The translations under genes were made by a program, and so were the position numbers. From assembly GCA_963828625.1 (NCBI GenBank), contig CAWHEX010000008.1:62001-126000 (forward strand): 64,000 nucleotides of DNA, in the 5' to 3' direction. The notes under the pieces are model-generated. The model ran no database searches. It was not told where the DNA came from and saw only the letters and a list, made by a program, of their open reading frames with translations. This document shows, in pieces, positions 20,524 to 32,049 of this stretch. Position 1 is the stretch's first letter. Each line of letters starts with the position of its first letter. This stretch comes from PALSA-894 sp963828625. GTDB taxonomy: Bacteria; Pseudomonadota; Alphaproteobacteria; Rhizobiales; Xanthobacteraceae.

Positions 20524-20653
20524 CGCGCGCCGGAATCTTTTTCCGGAGCGCCGTTCAACACGGCGATCGGTATCCCGTTGTGGTGCGCGTGGCATGACCA
20601 TGCGGCACGTCAACAGACTTGCGACTCATCTTTCGCGTTGAAACTGTATCTCG

Positions 20654-21772
20654 ATGACCTCAGCGGTCGTTCGCGATCACCCGCATCCTCCGGCCATCCT
20701 CTGGACACTGCCGCGCAGCGCATTGCGTGAGCGCCGCTTCGGGCTCGACGCAGCGCGCGCCGCTGCGATCGTTCTCGTTCTCGTCGCTCACGGCGCACCT
20801 TATTGGGCGCCGCTCTTTGGCGCCTACACAACCGAAGTTGCCGAGATTGCCTTCGTGATGGGCCTCGACGGCATCGAGTTGTTCTTTTGCCTATCGGGCT
20901 TTCTCATCGGCGGGCTGCTGCTCGACCTGCAGCACCGCAACCCGTCGTGGCGTGCGATCGGGATCTTCCTGGTGCGGCGGTGGATGCGCACGCTGCCGCT
21001 TTACTATCTGGTTATGGCCGCGCTGCTGATCTTCCCGATGCTCGATCCGGCGGCGCGCGAGCGCGTCTGGTCGTATCTGTTGCTCGCGCAAAATCTCGTC
21101 ACGCCGATGCCGCACCCGAACTGGTTCGGCCCCTCATGGTCGCTGACAATCGAGGAATGGTCCTACATCGCGCTGCCGCTGCTCGCGTTCGGGCTGTGCC
21201 GTTGCGCGCGCCACCCGGTCGCTTGCGCGGCTTTGATCCTGATCGTGGCGGGAATTGCCGTGCGGATCGCGGTCGGACTGACCTACGCGCCGCTGGGATT
21301 GGTCGACTGGGATCTGATGATCCGCAAGGTCGTGGCATCGCGGCTCGATGCCGTCGCCTACGGTGTGCTCGCCGCGGTGTGGATCGATCGCAGCGGAAGG
21401 CTGCCGCGCTGGACCCTGCTGCTTGCGGGTCTGCTGATCGGATGGAACGTGTGGACGTGCCTGGAGCCGCTGACGCTCGCCGGATCGGTTGGTTGGCTGG
21501 CACTGTTCCCGCTGACCGCAATCGGCATTGCGCTCCTGCTCCCGTGGCTGGCCGAGTTGCCGCGGCCGCGCTGGGTAGGCGCGCCTGTCTCCTTCATCGC
21601 GCGCATCAGCTATGCGCTTTATCTCGTGCACTGGTCGTTCGTGTTCATCGCGACGCATGTTGCGCCGCAATGGCAGCTCGCCGTCTATGTCGGCGGAAGC
21701 CTGCTCGTTGCGAGCGCGGCGTCCTACGCGATCGAGTTTCCGATCATGCGACTGCGGCCAAAGCAGGTCTGA
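20654..21772 (+). CDS. Acyltransferase 3 family membrane protein (OafA/YrhL type)
   Basis: The 372-residue product begins with the family hallmark: LDAARAAAIVLVLVAHG, containing the conserved catalytic His, followed by a GLDGIELFFCLSGFLIGG helix and a MRTLPLYY arginine motif. About ten membrane helices are apparent and SWSLTIEEWSYIALPL is the usual middle motif. These enzymes O-acylate sugars of polysaccharide, lipopolysaccharide or peptidoglycan. The acceptor is unknown; no glycan cluster is adjacent. Confidence 0.92.
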   Translation: MTSAVVRDHPHPPAILWTLPRSALRERRFGLDAARAAAIVLVLVAHGAPYWAPLFGAYTTEVAEIAFVMGLDGIELFFCLSGFLIGGLLLDLQHRNPSWRAIGIFLVRRWMRTLPLYYLVMAALLIFPMLDPAARERVWSYLLLAQNLVTPMPHPNWFGPSWSLTIEEWSYIALPLLAFGLCRCARHPVACAALILIVAGIAVRIAVGLTYAPLGLVDWDLMIRKVVASRLDAVAYGVLAAVWIDRSGRLPRWTLLLAGLLIGWNVWTCLEPLTLAGSVGWLALFPLTAIGIALLLPWLAELPRPRWVGAPVSFIARISYALYLVHWSFVFIATHVAPQWQLAVYVGGSLLVASAASYAIEFPIMRLRPKQV

Positions 21773-21883
21773 GCCAGCGCTTGCGTCCTCTTGCCAGTCG
21801 CGCGCTCTCCTGAAACGATATTGAGGCGAAACCAACACAAGGGGTTCGCGCCGCGGCCGCGAGCCCCCACGGAGGAGGCGGAC

Positions 21884-23948
21884 ATGGCAGACAACGGAGG
21901 CACAGGTCCCAAGGGTCCCCGGTGCATCGCATTGGTGGGCCCATTCCAGAGCGGCAAGACCACGCTTCTTGAAGGCATTCTGGCGCGTACCGGCGCGATC
22001 CCGCGTCAGGGCAGCGTCGAGGCCAAGTCGACCGTCGGCGATGCCTCGAAGGAAGCGCGCCATCACCAGATGAGCGTCGAGCTTTCGGTCGCGACCACGA
22101 CATTCCTCGGCGACAGCTACACCTTCATCGACTGCCCCGGCTCGGTCGAGTTCATCCACGACATGCGCGCCGCCCTGCCGGCGATCGACGCTGCGGTCGT
22201 GGTGTGCGAGGCGGACGAGAAGAAGATCCCGCAGCTGCAGCTGATTTTGCGTGAACTCGAAGACCTGAAGATTCCGCGCTTCCTGTTCCTCAACAAGATC
22301 GACAAGGCGGACAAGCGCGTCCGCGAAACCCTCAAGATTGTCCAGCCCGCTTCGCGTGTCCCGCTGGTGCTGCGCCAGATTCCGATCTGGTCAAACGACA
22401 TCGTGATCGGCTTCGTCGATCTCGCGCTCGAGCGCGCCCATATCTACAAGGAGCATGCGCCGTCCGAGGTCGTGCCGCTCGAAGGCGACAACGTCGACCG
22501 CAACAAGGAAGCGCGCTTCACCATGCTGGAGTCGCTCGCCGATCACGACGACCAGTTGATGGAGCAATTGCTCGAGGACATTCCGCCACCGCGCGACAAG
22601 GTGTTCGACGACCTCGCCAAGGAATTGCGCGACGGCCTGATCTGCCCCGTGCTGTTCGGCTCGGCGACGCGCACCAACGGCGTGCTGCGGCTGATGAAGG
22701 CGCTGCGCCACGAGGCGCCCGGCGTCGCCGAGACCGTGGCGCGGCTCGGCGTGAAGCCGACCGGTGACGCGGTCGCGAGCGTGCTCAAGACGATGCACAG
22801 CGCGCACGGCGGCAAGATGTCGATCGCACGCGTGCTGACCGGGCAGGTGGGCGACGGCACCACATTCGTCACGCCGGAAACCGACGCGGGCCGCGTATCA
22901 GGCGTATTCAAGCTGGTCGGCCATAGCACCGAGAAGCGCGGCGCGGCCGCGGCCGGCGAGACGGTCGCGCTCGGCAAGCTCGATCATGCCAAGACCGGCG
23001 ATCTGCTCACCGCCGGCAAGCAGGCGCATCCGCCGCTTCCACCGGTCGCGCCCTATCCGCCGGTGCTGGCGATCGCGGTCGCCGCCAAGGAGCGCAAGGA
23101 CGACGTCAAGCTCGGGCAAGCGCTCAACAAGCTGATCGACGAAGACCCCTCGTTGAACGTGGTGCACAATCCCGAAACCCACGAGATCGTGGTGTGGGGG
23201 CAGGGCGAGATGCACCTGCGCGTCGCAACCGAGCGGCTCGCCGATCGCTTCATCGTGCCGATCGAGCGGCACAAGCCGAGCGTCGGCTATCGCGAAACCA
23301 TCAAGAAGCCCGTGCTCAACGTGCGCGGCCGGCACAAGAAGCAGTCCGGCGGACACGGCCAGTTCGGCGACGTGGTGATCGATGTGAAGCCCTTGCCGCG
23401 CGGCAGCGGGTTCAAGTTCGAGGAGGTGATCACCGGCGGCGCGGTGCCGCGCAATTACATCCCGTCGGTCGAGGAAGGCGTGATCGACGCCATCAAGCAC
23501 GGACCGCTCGGCTTCCCGGTGGTCGATCTGTCGGTGACGCTGACCGATGGCTCGTACCACGCGGTCGATTCCTCCGACATGGCGTTCCGCCAAGCGGGCC
23601 GCATCGGCATTCACGACGCGCTGCCGCAGGCCTCGCCCACGCTGCTCGAACCGATCCATCAGGTCGAGATCGTCTGCCCGAACGAGGCAACCGCGAAGAT
23701 CAACGCCATCCTGTCCGGGACGGCGCGGCCAGATCCTCGGCTTCGACACGCGCGAGGACTGGCCCGGCTGGGACTCGGTCAAGGCGATGATGCCCGAGAC
23801 CGAGATCGGCGATCTCATCATCGAGATCCGTTCCGCGACCGCCGGCGTCGGAACCTTCACGGCGAAGTTCGACCACATGGCCGAACTGACCGGCCGCACC
23901 GCCGATCAGATCGTGGCGGCGAAGAAAGCCGCGCAGGCCGCGGCATAG
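21884..23948 (+). CDS. Elongation factor G-like GTPase (EF-G paralogue), one frameshift
   Basis: About 687 residues of the divergent EF-G-like class. The G1 motif is PFQSGKTTL, G3 is DCPGSVEF, G4 is NKID; domains II-V follow, including a GHGQFGDV segment in domain IV. The bona fide EF-G normally sits in the str operon with rpsL, rpsG and tuf; here it stands alone, and the G1 and G3 motifs differ from canonical EF-G, which supports an accessory paralogue. GGAGGAGG precedes the ATG at 21884. One extra base near 23720 changes frame in domain V. Confidence 0.88.
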
Positions 23949-23964
23949 CGCGCGTTCGGCCTTC

Positions 23965-24000
23965 TCACGCACAAGTCCCGCAGGCGTGACTTGTGCGTGA
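23965..24000. terminator. Perfect 13-bp inverted repeat after the EF-G-like gene
   Basis: Arms TCACGCACAAGTC (23965-23977) and GACTTGTGCGTGA (23988-24000) are perfect complements around a 10-base loop, 17 bp after the stop. No T-tract follows, so this may be a Rho-assisted terminator, an mRNA-stabilising hairpin or an operator for the msrP gene 49 bp downstream. Confidence 0.5.
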
Positions 24001-24048
24001 CCTTGCGTGGCCGTAACTCTCCGCCACCGCCACCAGAGGATATGCCTC

Positions 24049-25017
24049 ATGAATGTGATTCACCGCCGGGGATGGGAAATCCCCGAGCACCAGGCGACGC
24101 CGGAGGGCGTGTTCCTGAATCGCCGCGCGCTGCTGGGAGCAGCCGCGGGACTCGCGGCCGCGAGCCTTGTGCCCGGCCTCGCATCGGCGCAGCGCGTCAC
24201 CGACATTCCCGATCCGACCAAGGATCTCTATCCGGCCAAGCGCAACGAGAAATACGGGATCGGCGATCGTCCGGTCACGCCGGAAGAGATCAACGGCAAC
24301 TACAACAATTTCTACGAATTCGGTTCGACCAAGAACGTCACCAAGGCGGCGCAGCTCCTCAAGATCCGGCCATGGACGGTGAAGATCGACGGCATGGTCG
24401 AGAAGCCGATCGAGATCGGCGTCGACGACCTGATCCGCAAGATGCCGCTCGAGGAACGGCTCTATCGCCATCGCTGCGTCGAGGCGTGGTCGATGACGAT
24501 CCCGTGGACCGGTTTCCAGATGAGCGAGCTGGTGAAGCTCGCGAAGCCGACCGCGTCGGCGAAATACGTCGAGATGCAGACGTTCCAGGACAAGGAAGCG
24601 CCGGGCTTCCGCCAGAGCTGGTATCCGTGGCCCTACACCGAGGGGCTCACGATCGAGGAAGCCAATAACGAACTGGCGTTCCTCGTCACCGGCATGTACG
24701 GCAAGCCCGCGCTGAAGCAGATGGGTGCGCCGCTGCGCCTCGCGGTGCCGTGGAAGTACGGCTTCAAGTCGGTCAAGTCGATCGTGCGGTTCGAGTTCAC
24801 CGACAAGCGCCCGAAGACATTCTGGGAAGGGCTGCAGGCGGCCGAGTACGGCTTCTGGGCCAACGTGAATCCGGAGGTCCCGCATCCGCGCTGGAGCCAG
24901 GCGACCGAAGAGGACATCGGCACCAAGACGCGCCGTCCGACCGCGCTGTTCAACGGCTACGGCGAATATGTCGCAGGTCTGTACAAGGGTCTGGAGAAAG
25001 AGCGCCTCTGGGCGTGA
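24049..25017 (+). CDS. msrP: Protein-methionine-sulfoxide reductase catalytic subunit MsrP
   Basis: The 322-residue product is a molybdopterin oxidoreductase of the YedY/MsrP family. It has a Tat leader (LNRRALLGAAAGLAAASL), an NNFYEFG segment, and the Mo-ligating cysteine in RHRCVEAWSM. MsrP repairs oxidised methionines in periplasmic proteins, with electrons from the membrane haem protein MsrQ; msrQ is not adjacent here. The ATG at 24049 is preceded by AGAGGA. It looks monocistronic. Confidence 0.93.
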   Translation: MNVIHRRGWEIPEHQATPEGVFLNRRALLGAAAGLAAASLVPGLASAQRVTDIPDPTKDLYPAKRNEKYGIGDRPVTPEEINGNYNNFYEFGSTKNVTKAAQLLKIRPWTVKIDGMVEKPIEIGVDDLIRKMPLEERLYRHRCVEAWSMTIPWTGFQMSELVKLAKPTASAKYVEMQTFQDKEAPGFRQSWYPWPYTEGLTIEEANNELAFLVTGMYGKPALKQMGAPLRLAVPWKYGFKSVKSIVRFEFTDKRPKTFWEGLQAAEYGFWANVNPEVPHPRWSQATEEDIGTKTRRPTALFNGYGEYVAGLYKGLEKERLWA

Positions 25018-25060
25018 GCGCGCAGAGCAGATTTTTCCGCGCGCATTTCATCCAAGAAAA

Positions 25061-25084
25061 AACCGGGCCCTTGCGGGCCCGGTT
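25061..25084 (-). terminator. Strong Rho-independent terminator
   Basis: AACCGGGCCC (25061-25070) pairs with GGGCCCGGTT (25075-25084) around TTGC. The run of six A just upstream on the plus strand becomes a T-tract on the minus strand, so it mainly ends minus-strand transcription coming from the LysR gene; it may also stop msrP readthrough. Confidence 0.85.
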
Positions 25085-25279
25085 GCAGTCTTGCCGGCTT
25101 GACACCGACAATCACCTTCCAGAGGGGAACAGCTGCCTGCATCACGATCGCCACCTGGGAGGAACAGCGACCGGTTGCCTACAGCGCGTATTGACTATGG
25201 GCTGCGCCGCCGCTTCGAACAACGCAGATGGCGGCATGTCAGCCATGCGACGCATGCACGTAGAAATAAAATTGATTTG

Positions 25280-26170
25280 TCAGAAATTCCACTGCTGCGC
25301 TTTCGCAACCAGAAAGTCGCGGAAGACCTGGATGCGCGCAACGGACTTGAGTTCCTCCGGGTAAACGAAGAACGCGTCGAAGGTGAAATCGTCGATGTCG
25401 CCGAACAACTGCACCAGTCCGCCGTTCTCCTCGACGAGATAGTCCGGCAGCATCGCGATGCCGAGCCCGCGCTGGCACGCGCGCAGCAGGCCGAGAATAT
25501 TGTTGATGGTGAGCCACGGCGTGCGCGGTCCCTTGCCGTCGCGGCCCGCGCCGACGAGCCAGCTTGAGCTGCGCAGATAGGTCGGCACCGAGCCGCCGAG
25601 CACCAGCATGCGATGGTGGTCGAGATCCTCGTGGCTGCGCGGCGTGCCGAAGCGCTTGAGATATTCCGGCGACGCGCAGGCGTGGAAATGCATGGTGAAC
25701 AGCTTGCGCTGGATCAGGTCGGGCTGCGTCGGCAGCCGCAGCCGGATCGCGACGTCCGCCTCGCGCATCGCGAGATCGAGCTCCTGCTCGGTGGTCATCA
25801 GCGTGATGCGGATGTCGGGATAGAGCTCGAGGAATTCGCCGAGCCGCGGGGTCAGCCAGTGCACGCCGAGGCCGACGGTGGTCTGCACCTTCAGTTCGCC
25901 ATGCGGCTTCTCGCGCGAGTCGGTGAGCTTGGTGCGCGCCGCCTCCAGCTTCATGAACACTTCATGCGCGGTGCGGTAGAGAAGCTCGCCCTGTTCGGTC
26001 AGGATCAGCCCGCGCGCATGGCGATGAAACAGCGGTGCGCTCAATTCCTGTTCGAGCGCGCTCACCTGACGCGACACCGCCGACTGCGAGAGCCCGAGCT
26101 GCTCACCCGCATGGGTGAAGCTGCCGGCCTCCGCGGCGGCATGAAAAACCTTCAGCTTGTCCCAGTCCAT
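25280..26170 (-). CDS. LysR family transcriptional regulator
   Basis: The 296-residue product has an N-terminal winged helix-turn-helix (residues about 4-62, with FTHAGEQLGLSQSAVSRQVS) and a C-terminal substrate-binding domain. The regulated genes are not obvious: it lies 36 bp downstream of trxB on the same strand and may be cotranscribed with it, an arrangement that recurs in Bradyrhizobium-like genomes. A strong terminator lies about 200 bp beyond its stop. Confidence 0.92.
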   Translation of the reverse strand: MDWDKLKVFHAAAEAGSFTHAGEQLGLSQSAVSRQVSALEQELSAPLFHRHARGLILTEQGELLYRTAHEVFMKLEAARTKLTDSREKPHGELKVQTTVGLGVHWLTPRLGEFLELYPDIRITLMTTEQELDLAMREADVAIRLRLPTQPDLIQRKLFTMHFHACASPEYLKRFGTPRSHEDLDHHRMLVLGGSVPTYLRSSSWLVGAGRDGKGPRTPWLTINNILGLLRACQRGLGIAMLPDYLVEENGGLVQLFGDIDDFTFDAFFVYPEELKSVARIQVFRDFLVAKAQQWNF

Positions 26171-26206
26171 TCGTAACTTGCCCCTCTGCTCCTTGCGGAG
26201 TTCTTG

Positions 26207-27173
26207 TTATTCGGCCGCGTCGCGGCGCTCTTCCTGCGCGGCCAGATACTTCTCGGCTTCCAGCGCCGCCATGCAACCTTGGCCGGCGGCGGTCACCGCC
26301 TGCCGGTAGATGTCGTCGGTCACGTCGCCGGCCGCGAACACGCCCGGCACCGAGGTCGCGGTCGAGTACGGCGCGACCTTCACGTAGCCGGAGGGCTTCA
26401 TCTCGAGCTGGTCTTTCACGAGTTCGGTCGAGGGCGAGTGCCCGATCGCGATGAACACGCCGTCGGCGCGCATTTCGGTGATCGTGCCGGTCTTCACGTT
26501 CTTCAGCGCGACGCCCTTCACCTTGAGCGGATTGTCGTCGCCGATGCACGTCATGCAGCACGGCGTCCCAGATGACGTCGATCTTGGGATTCTTGAACAG
26601 GCGGTCCTGCAGGATTTTCTCCGCGCGGAAGTGGTCGCGCCGGTGCACGACCGTGACCTTGGAGGCGAAATTGGTGAGGAACAGCGCCTCCTCGACCGCG
26701 GTGTTTCCGCCGCCGATCACCAGCACTTCCTTGCCGCGATAGAAGAAGCCATCGCAGGTCGCGCAGGCCGACACGCCGTAGCCCTTGAATTTCTGCTCGG
26801 AGGGAAGATCGAGCCAGCGCGCCTGCGCGCCGGTCGCGAGCACGACCGCGTCGGCGAGGAAGACCTCGCCGGAGTCGCACTCCAGCCGGAACGGGCGCTG
26901 CGACAGGTCGAGCCGGGTCACATGGTCGCCGACGAGCCGCGTGCCGACATGCTCGGCCTGCTTCTCCATCTGCTCCATCAGCCAGGGGCCCTGGATCACC
27001 TCGGCGAAGCCCGGATAGTTCTCGACGTCGGTGGTGATGGTGAGCTGGCCGCCGGCCTGCACGCCGCGGATCATGACCGGTTCGAGCATCGCGCGCGCCG
27101 CATAGATCGCGGCGGTGCATCCGGCCGGACCGGAGCCGATGATGACCAGCTTGGCGTGGGTAACCTTGGACAT
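26207..27173 (-). CDS. trxB: Thioredoxin-disulfide reductase, one frameshift
   Basis: About 322 residues. It has the FAD-binding GSGPAGCTAAIYAARA near the N-terminus, the redox-active CATC in SACATCDGFF, the NADPH-binding GGGNTAVEEAL and the C-terminal FAD motif FAAGDVTD. It reduces thioredoxin with NADPH in the cytoplasm. One extra C near 26555 splits the frame; restoring it gives a continuous WDAVLHDV-IGDDNPLKVKG. Because the enzyme is usually essential, I treat the break as sequence error. Confidence 0.93.
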
Positions 27174-27427
27174 GTGGAAGCTCCTGACCCGCCGGGCGAC
27201 GTGCCCTTGCCCGCCGGTGCGGTCCGCACCCGTGGCGCGCGGACCGAGTCGTAATGCCCTTCAAATGTAAGGCTTCGGCGGAGCCATGCAAGATACGCAA
27301 CCCTGGACTCACAACCACCGGATAGGGCGAAAAGTGCGGAAAACTGGACGCATCGGGCGGCGCGCAATATTCTTTCGCCTGCGCCCCCATTCGGCTAAGG
27401 GAGGGGCGCTTTTCGCGGAGATTGCCC

Positions 27428-27904
27428 TTGGCCACCCGGCTCGACGCCATCGACTGGAAGATCCTGCAGGAACTGCAGGCGGACGGCCGCATGACCAATG
27501 TGGAGCTGGCGCGCCGCGTCGGCATCTCGGCGCCGCCCTGCCTGCGCCGGGTGCGGGCGCTGGAGGAGGCGGGCTACATCAAGGGCTACCGCGGGCTGCT
27601 CGACGAGAAGCTGCTCGGCTTCGAGGTCGCGGTCTTCGCCATGGTGCACCTGTCGAGCCAGGCGGAGGCGGACCTTGCGGCGTTCGAGGGTTTCGTGCGT
27701 GCGCAGCCGATGGTGCGCGAGTGCTGGATGCTGTCCGGCGAGATCGACTTCATCCTCAAATGCGTCGCGCCGAACCTGACGGCGTTTCAGGCCTTCGTGG
27801 CGGAACTCACCGCCGCGCCGAACGTGCGCAACGTCAAGACCTCGCTGGTCCTGCGCAATTCCAAGGACGACGCGATGGTGCCGCTGGAGTTGCGGCGCGA
27901 GTAA
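27428..27904 (+). CDS. Lrp/AsnC family transcriptional regulator
   Basis: The 158-residue product has an N-terminal helix-turn-helix (TRLDAIDWKILQELQADGR, then VELARRVGISAPPCLRRV) and a C-terminal RAM ligand-binding domain. I chose the TTG at 27428 because GGAGA at 27417-27421 gives correct spacing to it; a TTG at 27422 would abut that site. It lies divergent from trxB and convergent with greA. Such regulators often sense amino acids and act on adjacent or scattered operons. Confidence 0.9.
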   Translation: MATRLDAIDWKILQELQADGRMTNVELARRVGISAPPCLRRVRALEEAGYIKGYRGLLDEKLLGFEVAVFAMVHLSSQAEADLAAFEGFVRAQPMVRECWMLSGEIDFILKCVAPNLTAFQAFVAELTAAPNVRNVKTSLVLRNSKDDAMVPLELRRE

Positions 27905-27969
27905 CGTTCGGAAACGAAATCGCCGGGACAAGCCCGGCGATGAAGCATCAAACAGGCCGAGGCGCGTGG

Positions 27970-28444
27970 CTACCGCCACTCGACCTTCTTCACCTCGTAG
28001 CCCTTCGCGCCGCTCGGTGTGACGACCTCGACCGAGGCGCCCTTGGCCTTGCCGATCAGCGCGCGCGCGAGCGGCGAGGTGATCGAGATGCGGCCGGCCT
28101 TGGCGTCGGCCTCCGGCTCGCCGACGAGCTGCCATACCTGCTTCTTGTCGGTGTCCTCGTCGATCAGCGTCACGGTCGCGCCGAACTTGATCGGTATCGC
28201 CGGACAGCTTCGACACGTCGATCACGTCGGCGCGCGCGAGCTTGTCCTCAAGCTCCGCGATGCGGCCCTCGTTGTGCGACTGCGACTCCTTGGCGGCGTG
28301 ATACTCCGCGTTCTCCGAGAGATCGCCGTGCGTGCGCGCTTCGGTGATCTGCTGGATGATGCGCGGGCGCTCGACCTGCTGCCGTTGCTTCAATTCGTTT
28401 TCCAGCACCGAATAGCCGGCAGCGGTCATCGGGATCTTTTCCAT
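27970..28444 (-). CDS. greA: Transcription elongation factor GreA, one frameshift
   Basis: About 157 residues: the N-terminal coiled-coil (MEKIPMTAAGYSVLENELKQ, then EARTHGDLSENAEYHAAKE with the acidic DLSENAEY tip) and the C-terminal FKBP-like domain (GRISITSPLARALIGK). GreA stimulates transcript cleavage by backtracked RNA polymerase. One extra G near 28195 breaks the frame between the two domains. It lies just downstream of carB on the same strand. Confidence 0.93.
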
Positions 28445-28553
28445 CGCTTCAGCCTCTAGACCTCACAAAAAACTCCGATCGCGCACCGATTTCTCGGCTA
28501 CGCGACCGCAAACTTCACGTCCCAAACTCTGACCGTCCTTGCGCCGGCCGGCC

Positions 28554-31500
28554 TCAGCCCTTGCCGCCGAAATAGCTCTGCAAGGCGCGAACCTGGAGAT
28601 CACCCGCTAGGCGGGCACGGATCCCCTGCGCCGCGGCGACGGCCCCGGAAAGAGTGGTGTAGTACGGGACCTTATGCAAGAGGGCAGCACGGCGCAGGGA
28701 CCGGCTGTCGGACAGCGCCGCGACCCCATCGGTGGTATTGAAGACGAGCTGGACCCCCCCGTTCTTGATGCGGTCCACGATATGCGGGCGGCCCTCCAGC
28801 ACCTTGTTGACCCTCTCGGTCGGCACGCCTTCCTGCGTCAGATAGCGTTGCGTGCCGCCGGTTGCGATCACCTTGAAATTCAGCTTTTCCAAGAGTTTGA
28901 CGGTTTCGAGAATGCGCGGCTTGTCGCTGTCGCGCATCGACACGAACACGGTTCCCTGCTGCGGCACGTTCGAGCCGCCGCCGATCTGGCTCTTGGCGAA
29001 GGCGATGTCGAACGACTTGTCGAGCCCCATCACTTCGCCGGTCGATTTCATCTCCGGGCCGAGCACCGTGTCGACGCCGGGGAAGCGGGCGAACGGGAAC
29101 ACGGCTTCCTTCACGCCGACATGGTCGAAGTGCGGTGGCTTGAGCTTGAGGCTTGCAAGCGATTCGCCCGCCATCACGCGCGCCGCGAGCTTGGCGACCG
29201 GAAGCCCGATCACCTTGGCGACGAACGGCACGGTGCGCGAGGCGCGCGGGTTCACCTCCAGCACGTAGATCTCTCCATCCTTGATCGCGTACTGCACGTT
29301 CATCAGTCCGCCGACCTTCAGCGCCAGCGCAAGCGCGCGCGTCTGCCGCTCCAGCTCGGCGATCGTCTCTTCGCTCAGCGAATGCGGCGGCAGCGAGCAG
29401 GCCGAGTCGCCCGAGTGAATGCCGGCCTCCTCGATGTGTTCCATGATGCCGGCGATGAACGTGTCCTTGCCGTCGGCGAGGCAATCGACATCGACCTCGG
29501 TCGCGTCCGAGAGATAGCGGTCGAACAGCAGCGGGTTCTTGCCGAGCACGGTGTTGATCTGCCCGGTCTTGTCGTTCGGGTAGCGCGCCTTCACGTCGTG
29601 CGGCACGAGCTCGGGCAGCGTGCCGAGCAGGTAGTCGCCGAGCTGGCTTTCCTCGCGGATGATCTGCATCGCGCGTCCGCCGAGCACGTAGGACGGGCGC
29701 ACCACGAACGGATAGCCGAGGTCGGCGGCGATAAGGCGCGCCTGCTCGACCGAATAGGCGATGCCGTTCTCCGGCTGCCTCAGCTTGAGCTGATCGAGCA
29801 GGTGCTTGAAGCGGTTGCGGTCCTCGGCGAGGTCGATCGCGTCGGGTGACGTGCCGAGGATCGGCACGTTCGCCTTTTCCAGCGCCTCGGCGAGCTTGAG
29901 CGGCGTCTGGCCGCCGAACTGCACGATCACGCCGTGCAGCGTGCCCTTGCTGCGCTCGGTGTCGAGGATTTCGAGCACGTCTTCCGGCGTCAGCGGCTCG
30001 AAATAGAGGCGGTCCGAGGTGTCGTAGTCGGTCGACACGGTCTCGGGATTGCAGTTGATCATGATGGATTCATAGCCGGCGTCATGCAGCGCGAAGCAGG
30101 CATGGCAGCAGCAATAATCGAACTCGATCCCTTGCCCGATACGGTTCGGCCCGCCGCCGAGGATGACGACCTTCTTCTTGTCCGAAGGCTGCGCCTCGTC
30201 GGCGACGCTGCCGGCGAACGGCGTCTCGTAGGTCGAATACATGTAGGCGGTCGGCGAGGCGAACTCGGCCGCGCAGGTGTCGATGCGCTTGAACGCCGGC
30301 CGCACGCCGAGCGCGCGGCGCTCCGCGGTCACGTCGGCTTCGGGCCGCTTCGTCAGCACCGAGAGCCGCGCATCGGAGAAACCCATCGCCTTCAGGCGCC
30401 GCAGCGGCGCGGCTGCCTTCGGCAGGCCCTTGCGGCGGATTTCGCCTTCGGTCTCCACGATGCCGCGGATCTGCGCGAGGAACCACGGGTCGACCTTGCA
30501 CGCCGTAAAAATCTCGTCGTCGCTGAAGCCGAGCCGCATCGCCTGCGCGATGATGAGCAGCCGGTCGGGCGTCGGCGTGCCGAGCGCGGCGCGGACGACG
30601 TTCTTGTCGTCGCCCTGGCCCAGGCCCTCGATCGCGATCTCGTCGAGGCCGGTGAGGCCCGTTTCGAGCGAGCGCAGCGCCTTCTGCAGGCTCTCCTGGA
30701 AGGTGCGGCCGATCGCCATCGCCTCGCCGACCGATTTCATCGAGGTGGTCAGCGTCGTGCTGGCGCCGGGGAATTTCTCGAACGCGAAGCGCGGAATTTT
30801 CGTGACGACGTAGTCGATGGTCGGCTCGAACGAGGCCGGCGTCGCGCCGCCGGTGATGTCGTTCGCGATCTCGTCGAGCGTGTAGCCGACCGCGAGCTTG
30901 GCGGCGACCTTCGCGATCGGGAAGCCGGTCGCCTTCGAGGCAAGCGCGGACGAGCGCGACACGCGCGGGTTCATTTCGATCACGACGAGGCGGCCGTCGG
31001 CCGGATTGACGGCGAACTGCACGTTCGAGCCGCCGGTCTCGACCCCGATCTCGCGCAGCACCGCGATCGAGGCGTCGCGCATGATCTGGTATTCTTTGTC
31101 GGTGAGCGTCAGCGCCGGCGCGATGGTGATCGAGTCGCCGGTGTGCACGCCCATCGGATCGACGTTCTCGATCGAGCAGATGATGATGCAGTTGTCCGCG
31201 CTTGTCGCGCACGACCTCCATCTCGAATTCTTTCCAGCCGAGCACCAACTCCTCGATCAGCACCTCGTTGGTGGGTGAGGCATCGAGTCCGCGTTCGACG
31301 ATCTCGAGGAACTCCGCCTTGGTGTAGGCGATGCCGCCGCCGGTGCCGCCGAGCGTGAACGACGGCCGGATGATCGCGGGCAGGCCCACGTAGTCGAGCG
31401 CCTGCAGCGCCTCGATCAGCGCCTGATCCTGATAGCGCTCGCCTCGCGCCAGCTCGTCCTTCTGCCATTGCAGTTCGTAATCGGCGAGCGCCTGCGTCTT

Positions 31501-32049
31501 CTGCGCTTCGGTGAGATCGCGTCCCGCGATGTGCGCGCGTTCGAGCTTGTACTTGTCGCGATCCTGGCGCTTGAGTTCGGACGCGTTGGCGAGCTTCGAG
31601 CGCGGCGTCGCGAGCCCGATCTTGGTCATCGCATCGCGGAAGAGCGCGCGATCCTCCGCCTTGTCGATCGCGTCGGCGGTCGCGCCGATCATCTCGACGT
31701 CGAATTTCTCCAGGGTGCCCATCTTGCGCAGCGACAGCGCGCAGTTGAGCGCGGTCTGTCCGCCCATCGTCGGGAGCAGCGCGAAGCCGCCGGGCAGGAC
31801 GTTGCGCTCCTTCTCGATGATGCGCGTCACGATCTCCGGCGTGATCGGCTCGATGTAGGTCGCATCGGCGAGATCGGGGTCGGTCATGATCGTCGCCGGA
31901 TTGGAATTGACCAGCACGATCCGGTAGCCCTCGGCCTTCAGCGCCTTGCAGGCCTGCGTGCCCGAATAGTCGAATTCGCACGCCTGACCGATCACGATCG
32001 GGCCCGCGCCGATAATCAGAACCGTCGAGATATCAGTGCGTTTGGGCAT
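28554..32049 (-). CDS. carB: Carbamoyl-phosphate synthase large subunit, one frameshift
   Basis: About 1,164 residues, the normal length for CarB. The first half starts MPKRTDISTVLIIGAGPIVI and contains the first ATP-grasp domain (EVLIEELVLGWKEFEMEV). The second half repeats the fold (GGGPNRIGQGIEFDYCC, then the second ATP-grasp) and ends with an MGS-like allosteric domain (VIATGGTQRYL). It makes carbamoyl phosphate for pyrimidine and arginine synthesis with CarA, encoded 3.4 kb away on the same strand. An extra C near 31199 (in VRDK-ADNCIIICSIEN) breaks the frame; as the gene is normally indispensable this is likely a sequence error. Confidence 0.95.

Noticed and set aside
19339..20613. Antisense 424-codon open frame beneath the FG-GAP repeats
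   Set aside because: A repeat-induced shadow of the plus-strand gene, with no independent start context or domain.
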